This document shows, piece by piece, positions 42,601-51,600 of a stretch of DNA of 64,000 nucleotides. The stretch comes from Mesostigma viride. Its lineage: Eukaryota > Streptophyta > Mesostigmatophyceae > Mesostigmatales > Mesostigmataceae. The position numbers were made by a program, and so were the translations under genes. The stretch is from assembly GCA_009746045.1 (NCBI GenBank), contig RPFO01000165.1, positions 6,612,036-6,676,035 on the forward strand. The letters run 5' to 3'. Every line of letters begins with the position of its first letter. Within the stretch, counting starts at the first letter, position 1. Below the pieces are notes generated by a model that was not told where the DNA came from, did no database searches, and saw nothing but the letters and a program-made list of their open reading frames with translations.

Positions 42601-42691
42601 ATTGACAAAGCTGCCACACAAGGCCCCAGCCCAGTACAATGTACTGAGGAAGCTCATGAATGCTGACTGTCAAGTCGGTCTATCTGTCTAA
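39614..42691 (+). CDS. pol: copia-B Pol: integrase core, protease, reverse transcriptase, RNase H
   Basis: 1025 residues in one frame. Integrase core: D29 (VQVDIQRIRG), D82 (LLQCDIQFEC), E112 (QQGVVERAIQEIK), spacing DD29E. The C-terminal module has FPGKRGSWHDGVVTRVE. The protease-like domain follows: EIDTNAQVSVMG (Asp at residue 362) and VILGQNFLGNPGISI. Reverse transcriptase then has LRFVLKRKVVDEV, SVLLDFKRAFLKSDPEVA (motif A), LEGLRSSPIIWRLTLQEALI (motif B) and SLHGDDLHLLAP (motif C, HGDD). RNase H: IFVDSSMDARQ, SSDVAECRAICEG, LLTDSMGMVQF, ENPADALTKLPHK. The order integrase then protease within one continuous frame is the key oddity. Ordinary copia runs protease, integrase, reverse transcriptase. 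Confidence 0.9.
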   Translation: MLKCRLVARKPKQSHARNPILQPGHVQVDIQRIRGLKLLVAVDRYTKYKTLEILPDMEKPTLIAALKLTRSRYPGLELLQCDIQFECCENLPEFPELLITPRESHGQQGVVERAIQEIKTVLLVERIPRTSSAIVTSAWLRSVEDRLNLRTPMFFGDIAINPLMLHTRMLPADAEQAWKEKLEAKFLKLRQKDKGWSVLEPNVGQQVVVWKEPSFPGKRGSWHDGVVTRVEAAGHKCWVAIDGSQAVHRLSWSKIRPRGGNQGDLFQVPAGVQGGGDVELPDQGATAVSSPQGDPGPAPGVPSHTVVGQAGGQAAPPERPDTRPRGVRLSDIVQALQRAKKEPKVSKLVQLDEPEVAAMEIDTNAQVSVMGPQHTGELLVGEPSCPWVSDFSGRTHLRVLGEVTAPVMGVDVTFLVLEDYDGPVILGQNFLGNPGISIRATALRRDGWGMIPLENFRTTFPVRCRAKPVKGVKWDEGEVPPAASLVIPAVLHPSSIGITHRSLAAHSPLTYDQLVQEMSSPTLFEAWKLAFSKALEEWLQFECAAPTDRRPPASRKLALRFVLKRKVVDEVSVPHVRPVLNEYHGTGSLPGEELYTPGMLHDTWRILLCLYVGLLNRGAAMSSVLLDFKRAFLKSDPEVARRVWKQDEPYCVEVPAIWKLELHQQFLVILKGLEGLRSSPIIWRLTLQEALISECGLRVSSVDPCLLLAQWEGLPVYASLHGDDLHLLAPTTWLKKFIPVISGKFSLGKELWQEPNKPVVFCGMQATLFRRDGEWSIRLQAGGDYKQTIVKALPEKITQAAGPELRGMWAWFASICGPSLMVHSRMPDEVLEDEKPRVIARLVESTPDLILSGIDFAQPITLEIFVDSSMDARQVTKVRGRSAALFAFYQSRASLFSWYSRLQKRVCISSDVAECRAICEGIQSSLYIKELMLELASVTPWTLQMETLLLTDSMGMVQFVHKQLARSRDLDYLLLKELASLVDLKHIPGEENPADALTKLPHKAPAQYNVLRKLMNADCQVGLSV

Positions 42692-42877
42692 AAGCTGAGA
42701 GCTGGGTGCTTAAGTCTCTGGATATCAGGCTGGGAGCTTGATTGTACATAATCCTGAGCACACCTTGAGGGGTGAGACATGTCTCTGGTGTGGGAATGTC
42801 TGACATTGTCTCTGATGGAGAGATGTCTATCTGGGGTTTTCATCTCAGTCTGAGGTTTCCCCAGATCTGTGGTTTGT

Positions 42878-42899
42878 GGGCGGGGTTCGATTCCCTGGT
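42878..42899 (+). ncRNA. tRNA T-arm-like motif in copia-B 3' UTR
   Basis: Contains CGGGG-TTCGATT-CCCTG, a five-pair T stem with the B-box consensus GGTTCGATTCC. The 22 bases are identical to 47078-47099 in element A1. No acceptor, D or anticodon arm is seen around it, so this is not a tRNA gene. A tRNA-mimic arm is one possibility. Confidence 0.4.
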
Positions 42900-43309
42900 G
42901 CCGTCTTAAGGCGGAGTTTCACGGACTGGCTGACCCATCCACCATGCTGGTGAGGTGGCGACAGGTCCCCTGATTTTCCACGGTTGGAACGAGTATGGGA
43001 GCTTGTGTTTTGCATGTGCTTCGCGTAGATGTTGTGTCTGGTTCGATAAGGGGCAGCAGACCGGCGCCGACTCCCGTCTGGGGGTCAGCAATGTTTTCTG
43101 ATGAGCTGTTGTGGGTGATCTGTGGGGTTTCGCCTAAGGTCCTGAAGGTTGTACATACTTCTCAAGTTCTTAGCTGAACACCTATGGGCTGCCACAGTTG
43201 GCCAACCTCTTGTACATGGGTAACACAACGAGCCTCCCGTGAAGGGATAGGGACTCATTGTAATTTGTTTGTGCTCCTGAACCAGTATGGGTGCTATGTA
43301 CATATAATA

Positions 43310-43431
43310 AGGAATCCAAGCTGACTGTCATGCCCAGTGGGTTGTGACTTGTAGTCGGGGAGGATGTCCAGGAATCCAAGCTGACTGTCATGCCCAGTGG
43401 GTTGTGACTTGTAGTCGGGGAGGATGTCCAG
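43310..43431. repeat. 60-bp tandem repeat, two copies, copia-B 3' UTR
   Basis: Two exact copies of a 60-bp unit starting AGGAATCCAAGCTGACTGTC at 43310 and 43370. Confidence 0.95.
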
Positions 43432-43480
43432 TACCCATTGTGTGTGTTTGTATGTAGACTTGTGTGAGCTGCTACAGCTC

Positions 43481-43498
43481 AAGAAAAGAAAGGATTGG
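43481..43498 (+). promoter_or_regulatory. copia-B polypurine tract
   Basis: AAGAAAAGAAAGGATTGG directly precedes the right LTR. A1 has nearly the same tract (47732-47750). Confidence 0.8.
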
Positions 43499-44198
43499 AG
43501 TTAACGCCAAGCGCATTGGCGTGATCCTGATTCGGCATATCTCTGCGATTCCAGCGGCACCGGAACGAGTTCATTCCGACAAGTATCAAGAAAGTTATGG
43601 CGTTCCGACTTCCCGGTCGCGCGCGAGCGCGAGCCGGCTGTTCTTCTAAGTCGGACGTGAATATTGGCCGACGGCATATGGGGTCGACAGTAATTCCTGG
43701 GCTGACAGGAATTAGGTGCTGAACCTACGACGGTATTGGGTTAATACGTCGTACGCAGGAAATAGGAACCTTGACCTGTGGTCTGGTGGTACCGCAGGCC
43801 TAGTCCTGGACTTCTAGGTGCAGATGCAATAATCACTGTGGTGACTGTACTCTGTGGTCACTGTGCCTGTATGGCAGACCTACTGTATAGGAACTGGGCG
43901 CTGTACAGGTAGTGAATACTGTACCGGGAGTGTTATTACTGAGCAGGCCTCCTAGGCTGCTCAGGACTAGCAAGCACAGTGCACAAGTATATAAACAATA
44001 GGCCAATGCCATTTGGGCAGATCTCTTGCGAGCCCGCCTCACGTGTGTTGCCTTGACTTGGCAAACGCGTGTACAAGCCTCAAGTTTGTGAGCGCTGTAA
44101 CATTATCCAATTTTAACAAAGCTCCGTTTCCAACCATATTCACACATTGCTGCATTGCAACCATATCCTTCACATTGCGTTTGCTAGGAACGTTAACT
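43499..44198 (+). repeat. copia-B right LTR
   Basis: AGTTAACG...CGTTAACT, 700 bp. It differs from the left LTR at one base by eye (GGGAGTG for GGGGGTG near 43928). Confidence 0.95.
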
Positions 44199-44244
44199 GT
44201 ACGGCCCTGCATGATGAACACCTTTCTGACTATCTACTACCGCC

Positions 44245-44826
44245 CTAGTGTAGGGCACACCTCTTCTTGTATTCCCGTAGCAGGCGCTCACATCCGCCTA
44301 GCTCGTTCTCCGTACGCCATGAGTCCTCATAGTCGTGCTGGGTAAAACGCCATCGTACTCGGTACTGTCGCTGTCTGCTTCTCCCGCGCTGGATGTCCCG
44401 GTGGTCCACAATCTCGGCCACCTCGTCTTCCTGTTCACCAGTCTCGGGGTTGTATTCGACGGGGGCCGGCGGATTGCATGAGGCGGGCTTGGATGGAGTT
44501 CTGGTGATACAACTTGAGTTGATCGCGGTGGAAGTTGGGGGAAGTGTTCCAGGAGCTTGGGATGTCGACCTTGAACATCACATCGCCCAGCTTCTCCAAG
44601 ACCTTGTGTGGCCCCAGGAACATAGGATGGAGCTTGGTCTTGAGCTCACCTCCTACCTTCTCGGAGAAACGTCCTAGTCGGGGGCCTTCCACCAGAACCC
44701 AGTCGCCTGCCTCAATCGACGGGGTGCGCGCGTCCAGGCGACTAGCGGTCCTCGCCATATAGCGCTCGGTTGCGGCTCGGTAGCCCCTGACCGCGCTGTC
44801 ATGGGCCTGACGCATCTGAACCAATA
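44245..44826 (-). CDS. pol: gypsy-2 Pol, integrase C-terminal part and chromodomain
   Basis: Resumes the integrase after element A1: LLVQMRQAHDSAVRGYRAAT, then TPSIEAGDWVLVEGPRLGRFS and a KVLEKLGDVMFKVDIPSSW block. Near 44460 the frame shifts by one base. The chromodomain follows (PVEYNPETGEQEDEVAEIVD, RQYRVRWRFTQHDYEDSWRT, CERLLREYKKRCALH) to a TAG at 44247-44245. It is a close counterpart of the gypsy-1 C terminus. Confidence 0.85.
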
Positions 44827-44831
44827 GCTTC

Positions 44832-45243
44832 AGTTAACGTAAAGGATTTACGTTAGATGGATAGAGATTGTTACGCTCTTTCCAACGGCACCTTGAACGC
44901 CTCATTTGGTTAAGGAACGTAAAAGTTATGACGTTTCCTAGGCTGTGCCGACAGTACCCGGCGCGCCACTGTGGGCGCGTACGGACACAGGATGTACAAG
45001 TGTCACTTTGATAGTCCGCAGGACGTTGACAGGACTTGTACAGGACTTGATGGTCAATTGATAGGTAGGCGCACTGTAGCGCGCCAGGACCTATGAGACA
45101 ATTGATGCTGAGTAGTGTACGGATAGGTCCACAGGACTAGCCGTATGGACAATTGATAGATCTGCGCGCCAAAGGCGTGCCAGAGTCTGTGTAATCAATT
45201 GATTGACAGTTCAGCTGTGACAGTGCAGCTGAATACTTGGACA
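44832..45243 (+). repeat. copia-A1 left LTR, 3'-truncated
   Basis: Begins AGTTAACGTAAAGGATTTAC. Nearly identical to 47751-48160 (two differences seen). Similarity fades after CTTGGAC near 45242. Confidence 0.9.
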
Positions 45244-45268
45244 CAGCCCTATCAACTACCAAGGCCTG

Positions 45269-46798
45269 GTGAAGCTCATGTCCTCTCCCATTATGTGTCC
45301 CCAGGTCACACTGGGTCTGATTAAATCTGGGGAGGACTGGATCTCCAAGAAATGCGTGGAACCTGTCAATGACCTGCCTCCTGCACGACGTCTACTCAAG
45401 CTCAAGTTTGTCATCAAGATGAAGGAGGTGGACGGGGTCAAGGTACCACATGTAAGGCCAGTGCTGAATGAGTTCAAGGGTACTGGTGAGTGCACTGCTG
45501 AGGAGTTGTATACCCCTGGCATGTTGCATGATACTTGGAGGCTGCTGCTGTGTGTATTTCTAGGCCTTCTCAACAAGGGCTTGGACTATGGCTCAGTGGT
45601 GGTAGACTTCAAGAGGGCATTTCTGGAGGGTGATGCAGATGTGGCACAGGAAAAGTGGGAGGGCAAGACGCCTTTCTATGTCAGGGTGCCTGCTGTATGG
45701 AAAAGGGACATTCACACAGAGTTCCTTAAAATCCTCAAGGGCCTGGAGGGCCTGAGGTCAAGTCCAATAATCTGGAGGGAGACTCTCAACCGTTTCCTGA
45801 AGGAGCATTGCAACTTGAAGGTCTCTCCTGTAGACCCCTGTCTGTTTCTGGGGCAATGGGAAGGCCTGCCAGTGTATGCTTCGCTGCACGGGGATGACCT
45901 ACATCTGATAGCTCCCACGTCGTGGCTTAAGGAGCTGATCTCCATCATTAAGTCCAAGTTTCCTCTGGGTAGGGAGCAATGGCAGGTGGAGAATGAGCCT
46001 CTGCTGTTTGTGGGCATGGAGGCCACACTGGTGAAGAAGGGGGGGGAGTGGCGTATGCTGCTGGTGGGGGGCAATGATTATCAAGAGACCCTCATTAGCA
46101 AGCTTCCTCCAGTCATCACACAGGCACTGTGTCCCATGGTGAGGGGCATGGTTGCTTGGGTGGCGGGCATTTCCAGGCCAGACCTTATGGTCATAGCCAG
46201 GTTGCCTGATGACATGCTGGTGGAGCTAGGGTCTGCCAAGGTGGCTGATCAAGTCAGGGCTTCATCTGGCATTCTGTTGTCTGCAGTGGATTTATCACAA
46301 CCCATTTGCATGGAGCTGTATGTGGACAGCTCAATGGACAGCAGGCAGGTCTCCAAGGTCAGGGGCAGGGCTGCAGGGCTCTTTGTGCTCAGACAGGAAG
46401 GCCTGGGGAGTTTGGTGAGCTGGTTTAGTCGCCTGCACAAACGGGTGGCTGTCAGCAGTGATGTGGCAGAATGCAGGGCTATTTGTGAAGGCATTCACAC
46501 AAGCCTTTATCTGAAGGAGTTGCTTCATCAGATGACTTCTAACACTCCTTGGCCACTTCAGGTCACCACTCTTCTAAAAACAGACTCCATGGGGATGGTG
46601 CAGTTTGTGCACAGGCAGATGGCCAGAAGTAGGGACTTGGATTATCTCCTTCTTAAGGAGTTGTCCTCCTTGGCCAATATTGAGCATATCCCTGGGGTTG
46701 ACAATCCTGCTGATGCTTTGACCAAGCTAGTGCAGAAGGCAGCAGTGCAATACAAGGTTCTTCAGTCTCTGATGGACCCATCTCAGCAAGCTGTCTAA
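45269..46798 (+). CDS. pol: copia-A1 reverse transcriptase and RNase H
   Basis: 509 residues, open, with an incidental ATG near the deletion junction. KLKFVIKMKEVDGVKVPHVR, VVVDFKRAFLEGDADVAQ (motif A), LEGLRSSPIIWRETLNRFLK (motif B), SLHGDDLHLIAP (motif C), ELYVDSSMDSRQVSKVRGRA, SSDVAECRAICEG, LKTDSMGMVQFV and DNPADALTKLVQK. It is close to the same region of copia-B and shares the HGDD box. Because the enzyme frame survived while everything upstream was lost, the copy could only move with proteins supplied by others. Confidence 0.88.
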   Translation: MKLMSSPIMCPQVTLGLIKSGEDWISKKCVEPVNDLPPARRLLKLKFVIKMKEVDGVKVPHVRPVLNEFKGTGECTAEELYTPGMLHDTWRLLLCVFLGLLNKGLDYGSVVVDFKRAFLEGDADVAQEKWEGKTPFYVRVPAVWKRDIHTEFLKILKGLEGLRSSPIIWRETLNRFLKEHCNLKVSPVDPCLFLGQWEGLPVYASLHGDDLHLIAPTSWLKELISIIKSKFPLGREQWQVENEPLLFVGMEATLVKKGGEWRMLLVGGNDYQETLISKLPPVITQALCPMVRGMVAWVAGISRPDLMVIARLPDDMLVELGSAKVADQVRASSGILLSAVDLSQPICMELYVDSSMDSRQVSKVRGRAAGLFVLRQEGLGSLVSWFSRLHKRVAVSSDVAECRAICEGIHTSLYLKELLHQMTSNTPWPLQVTTLLKTDSMGMVQFVHRQMARSRDLDYLLLKELSSLANIEHIPGVDNPADALTKLVQKAAVQYKVLQSLMDPSQQAV

Positions 46799-47077
46799 GC
46801 TGGTGCATGGTTATAGGGCATTGGAGAGCAGATTGTGTGGTAGTGTCAGCATTGTGACTGGCATAATACCTGTATTTTAGTCTGTACTAAGGCTCATGGA
46901 CCATGGTACACTCACTCTGATTTTAATCAGGATACAGCCAGGTTTTGGCTGGGGTTCATGCTGTTGACTACACAAGGTTGACAGGTCCATTACAGACCAT
47001 GTATTCTATTTTAAAAGAAATGTATATTTGTACATACTTCTCACAATGGTCTGGGAACCTTTATTCTGGGGTTTATA

Positions 47078-47099
47078 GGGCGGGGTTCGATTCCCTGGT
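47078..47099 (+). ncRNA. tRNA T-arm-like motif in copia-A1 3' UTR
   Basis: Same 22 bases as 42878-42899, with GGTTCGATTCC in a stem-loop. Flanking sequence is unrelated between the two elements, which makes the identity stand out. Confidence 0.4.
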
Positions 47100-47731
47100 A
47101 TTATGTTTCTACAAGCTGGCCTGTTCAGGTGTTTGCCTGTTCAGACTTCCCTAGTTCCCCAGGGCAGGATTTAATTGTTGCCTATGTGTTTCATTTTGTC
47201 ATTTGTTTGCTGTGGCAGTTTACCATCTGGCAAGTAGACGGGCGCCGTAAGACGGGCGCCAATAGACCCCTGTTGAGAGAATGACAGGCAAACTATTGTA
47301 ATACGCCTTACTTTGTCAAGTGGTATTTTAATTGTCATGGATTTATTGTACTTATATTGAATATGTACTGGGTTTTATGGGATTAGTATCTGGGATTAAT
47401 GTAACTCACCGCCAGAAGGTCATTGTACTGGAGGCTCTACCGAGGTGATGGGATTAATTCCTGGAGAAGACCTCATAGAATTAACCTGTATGTATTTAAT
47501 TTTGTGTGTTTCAGTAATATCTGGTGGTACTCTGTAATGCCACTTCCATAGGTTTTTATCCATTTCACATGGAATGGTTTTCCCTGTGGCAGATCTGTTT
47601 CTTTTCCAGTTCCTTAAAAGAAAGGGCTGGGGGAATGGCATTGGCCATTAAAGACATCTGTTCAAGCTTCAAGCTGGAGTGAAGGACATTTCAAGCTACT
47701 TCAAGGGTCCCTGGCAGGGGATGTGATCCCT

Positions 47732-47750
47732 AAAGAAAAGAAGGGATTGG
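47732..47750 (+). promoter_or_regulatory. copia-A1 polypurine tract
   Basis: AAAGAAAAGAAGGGATTGG just before the right LTR. Confidence 0.8.
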
Positions 47751-48368
47751 AGTTAACGTAAAGGATTTACGTTAGATGGATAGACATTGTTACGCTCTTT
47801 CCAACGGCACCTTGAACGCCTCATTTGGTTAAGGAACGTAAAAGTTATGACGTTTCCTAGGCTGTGCCGACAGTACCCGGCGCGCCACTGTGGGCGCGTA
47901 CGGACACAGGATGTACAAGTGTCACTTTGATAGTCCGCAGGACGTTGACAGGACTTGTACAGGACTTGATGGTCAATTGATAGGTAGGCGCACTGTAGCG
48001 CGCCAGGACCTATGAGACAATTGATGCTGAGTAGTGTACGGATAGGTCCACAGGACTAGCCGTATGGACAATTGATAGATATGCGCGCCAAAGGCGTGCC
48101 AGAGTCTGTGTAATCAATTGATTGACAGTTCAGCTGTGACAGTGCAGCTGAATACTTGGACGCGTCCCTAGCAAGCTATATGTGTGACTTGGTCGCACCG
48201 GGACGCTAGTTCTTGCGTGCACGTTCTCTGGGCACTGCGACCCTGTCGCCTGTGCTGCGTGCAGTCTTGGAAGTGACGTGACTTACGTCTGTGTTTCCTT
48301 GTTAATAATAAAGGCAACTTTCCTGCAAGAACCATGGCGGAATTCGTGGCATTCTCACGCTCACAACT
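47751..48368 (+). repeat. copia-A1 right LTR
   Basis: AGTTAACG...CTCACAACT. A polyadenylation-like AATAATAAA lies near 48304. The start folds as ACGTAAA-GGA-TTTACGT. It matches A2 (61023-61637), with the last 45 bases the most diverged. Confidence 0.92.
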
Positions 48369-48373
48369 GCTTC

Positions 48374-48684
48374 TCCACCCCTTCCAGGGTGTCCCGCCGG
48401 ACCGATTTCTCTGCCAAAGCGGGGCTCGTGAGAAGGTCGGTCGGCGTAAGCGGGTGCCTGCCAGTGTTGAGGAAGAACGGCGTGAAGCCATGGGCCGCCT
48501 GGGGGGCGTTGTTCAAGGAGAATTCGACCAAGCCCAGAAACTCCTCCCAATTGCCTCCCACCGCGTCAGTGTAGTGTCGCATGGTCTCTTGCACTGTGCG
48601 GTTCAGTCGCTCCACCAGGTGAGAGGACGAGCTGTGGTACGCTGTCCCCAATGACACCTTGGTGCCCAGTCGTTCAAAGAACTC
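48374..48684 (-). CDS. pol: gypsy-2 Pol, integrase segment after an in-frame TAG
   Basis: Directly after TAG (48684-48682) the same frame continues EFFERLGTKVSLGTAYHSSS, SHLVERLNRTVQETMRHYTD (catalytic Glu) and on to LEGVEK, where A1 is inserted. Gypsy-1 has Thr at the position of the TAG, so a single nonsense change best explains it. Confidence 0.85.
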
Positions 48685-51600
48685 CTACCAGAAGCGAGCC
48701 GTGAACAACTTGTCACGGTCCGATATGAATTGCCGGCTGAGTCCGTGGTACCGAAACACGTGGTGGAGATACAACTTAGCGCAAGCCTCAGCCGTGAGCT
48801 CGGCCGGGCATGGGGCCAAGTGACACATGCGCGTCAGGCGGTCCAAGAAAACCAAGATCATGCTGTTGCCGTGCTTGGTCTTCCGGAAGGGGCCAATAAA
48901 ATCCATCATCAATGAGTCCCAAGGCGCCATGGGGTCAGGCAGCGTCTTGGGGATCGCTTGTGACCCCGTGTTGCGGGACTTCATGATCTGGCATGATGGA
49001 CACTCGCGCACGTACGTCTCGATGTACTCCCGCATACCTGGCCAGTAGAAGTTCTTTCTGGCCCGCGGCAGCAGGCGATGGATTCCTTGGTGGCCACCGG
49101 TGAGGGAGTCGTGGAGCTCATGGAGCAGAGCCGCTCTACATATCTCCGGGACGTACAGGCGCCAGCAGTCAGGTCTCACCATGACATAGAGTCGTCCGTC
49201 CTGGAACTTGCACGGGAGCTTGCCCATCTGCTGAGGGTGCGACCTGATCGCCTCCAGGGCTGCTGCTTCCGTGACGGTGAATCGGCTGATCAGCGTCTCC
49301 AGAACGGAGGTGACGGTGTACGCATCCGCCTCCTCTTCAGTCTCGAGGGTTTGGTATACGTACTCCGAGAAAATGGTGGGGGACCCAATGGGCTGCAAGT
49401 GAAAAATTCCCTGAGCCGGGACCACGTGGCTGAGTGGCAAGCGCGAATGGGACCCCTCCCCTTCCCCGGGGGCGCGCACGTCCTCGTGCGAACCCCAGTC
49501 GGGGGATAGGTCGTCCATGGTGGTACGACCCGTGTGAAACAAATAACGAGCCTGCGGCGACCGCGGAAGGTCACCATAGGACGTGCCGGCGGGCGCCTGA
49601 GCTGGGACGCAAGTGGTATGTAGTACTCCCAGATCTTCATAGAACCAGTAGTCCTCCCGCCGGGAAAGGGCGTCTGGGACCACGTTCTCTGCACCCTTGA
49701 CGTACTGAATCTTAAAGGGGGCGAACTGGGACAAGTACTCCAGCCAGCGTGCTTGACGGGGCACCAGGTTGGGTTGGGCGAGCAGATGCGTGAGGGGCCG
49801 ATGATCCGTGTGGATGATCAGCCGGTGGGGATCAAGATCCCCCTGCTCGCTGATGGCAACGTCAAACTGGGCCCCGAGAAGATGATGGCGCCAGGTATGG
49901 CAGCAGTAGACCACGGCAAGAAGCTCCTGCTGGTGTACCGGATAGTTGCGCTCGGCAGGGATCATAGTCCGGGAGATGTACTCGACCGGCTGCAACCCCT
50001 GACCCTGGTCCTGCAATAGGACACCGCCGATTGCAACCTTGCTCGCGTCCGTTGCGACCACAAAGGGCTTGGACGGGTCCGAGATAACGAGCACGGGGGC
50101 CGTGGTCAGGCTGCGCTTGAGGGCCTCAAAGGCCTGTTGGCACGGTTCCGACCAAACGAAAGGAACACCCTTCTTGAGGAGGGCGTTAATGGGGGCAGCG
50201 ATCGTCGCGAAACGGGGGATGAAACGTCGGTAATACGACGCGACACCCAAAAAGCTGCGCACGCCCTTGACGTTGGTCGGGGTCGGCCACTGCTGGATGG
50301 AGGCGATCTTGGAGGGGTCCGTCGCGACGCCGGCAGCGGACAGGGTATGACCGAGGAACGGTACGCTGCGACCAGCGCGGACCTTGGCCTTGCGGACCGA
50401 AAGATTCTCCTCCTCCATGATGCGCAATACCGTGGCGACGTCCTCGAGGTGATCCTCAAAGGTCTTGGAGTACACCAAGATGTCATCCAGGTATGCGAGC
50501 GCACAAGTGCGCTTGTAGGACCACGGGGGCTTCGCGCCCCGGTTGGGGTCCTCGAGGTCACGGGAAACCTGCGGGAGATGCGCGGTTCCCATGACTGGGC
50601 GGAGGATGTCATTCATGAGCATCTGAAAGCTCGCAGGGGAATTGCACAACCCCATGGCGGCCACACGGAACTGATAGTGGCCGAACGGCGTGTTGAACGC
50701 CGTTTTATGACAGTCCTCCGGCGCAATCCTTAACTGCCAGAACCCGTCTGCGCAATCAAGGACGGTGAAACATGTGGCGCCCTGCACGCGGTTGAAGATA
50801 TCGTCGATGCGGGGGAGAGGGTACTTGGACTTTACCGTAATAGCGTTCAGCTTACGATAGTCCGTGACGAGCCGCCACTTGCCCCCAGGCTTGGGGACCA
50901 ACAGCACGCCTGCTGAGAAGGGGCTGTTGCTGGGCTCGATGAGACCCCGCTCCAGAAGCGCCATCAAGATCTTCTTGAGCTCCACCAGCTCCACCGGACC
51001 CATGCGGTACATAGGGGACGTCGTAGGGCCATAGCCCTCCTGCAATTGGATGCGGTGGAGCACCGAGCGCGGCGGGGGAAACTCTTGCTTACTCTCATCA
51101 AAGAGCTTCGCGCGTGCTGCCAACACCGCATTGTAGCGCTCAGTCTCCTCGGGGGTGAAGCCCACACCGATCTCATTGAGCATGAGCTCCACGGCAGCGA
51201 GGTCGAGGCGATACATGTAGTATTCCTTGCCCTGACGCAACTTGCCCTCCAACGACTTGATGCTCATGAGGATCTGTGAGGCTTGGCGGGGTTGGGTAAA
51301 TTCCCGCTCGTGCGTGACGTTGTGCACAGTGGGACCCTGCGCCTGATATTCGCCAACCGGACTCCAAAAGGAGCCGTCGGGGAACCACACCACGCGACGC
51401 TTAATGCTGATGTCAACATCCTGAGCGTCCATCCAGTCAATGCCAATAATGATATCGGCTGCGCCCAGCGGCGCGACAGTGGCGGTAAGCTCCACAGGGA
51501 TGCCCTGAATCACCGCCTTGATGTCGACTAGACCTGGCGAGGGGTTCTTGCGACCATCTGAGTAAGTCACATTTACCACTGTCGCGTGTGGCCGTATAGT

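Larger units (their letters stand above)
27618..44198 (+). mobile_element. copia-B: copia-like LTR element with AGTT...AACT ends
   Basis: Two 700-bp LTRs (one mismatch seen) flank ORF0, gag, integrase, protease, reverse transcriptase and RNase H. Element C (29622-38094 with its duplicated target) sits inside gag. Without it copia-B is about 8,108 bp. TSD GTACG. It sits just downstream of the gypsy-2 chromodomain gene. It is a very recent insertion by LTR identity. The only coding defects seen are a frameshift near 39617 and the C insertion itself. Confidence 0.93.
44832..48368 (+). mobile_element. copia-A1: internally deleted copia-like element in gypsy-2 integrase
   Basis: TSD GCTTC (44827-44831 and 48369-48373). 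Precise removal of the insert and one TSD copy restores an open integrase frame across the site. The right LTR is whole (47751-48368, 618 bp). The left LTR is cut at about 410 bp and joins directly to reverse transcriptase, so ORF0, gag, integrase and protease are missing. It keeps only a reverse transcriptase-RNase H gene and 3' UTR. Confidence 0.9.

Noticed and set aside
42870-42910. tRNA gene on the GGTTCGATTCC box
   Set aside because: No A box, anticodon arm or acceptor stem can be built upstream. Only the T arm is present.
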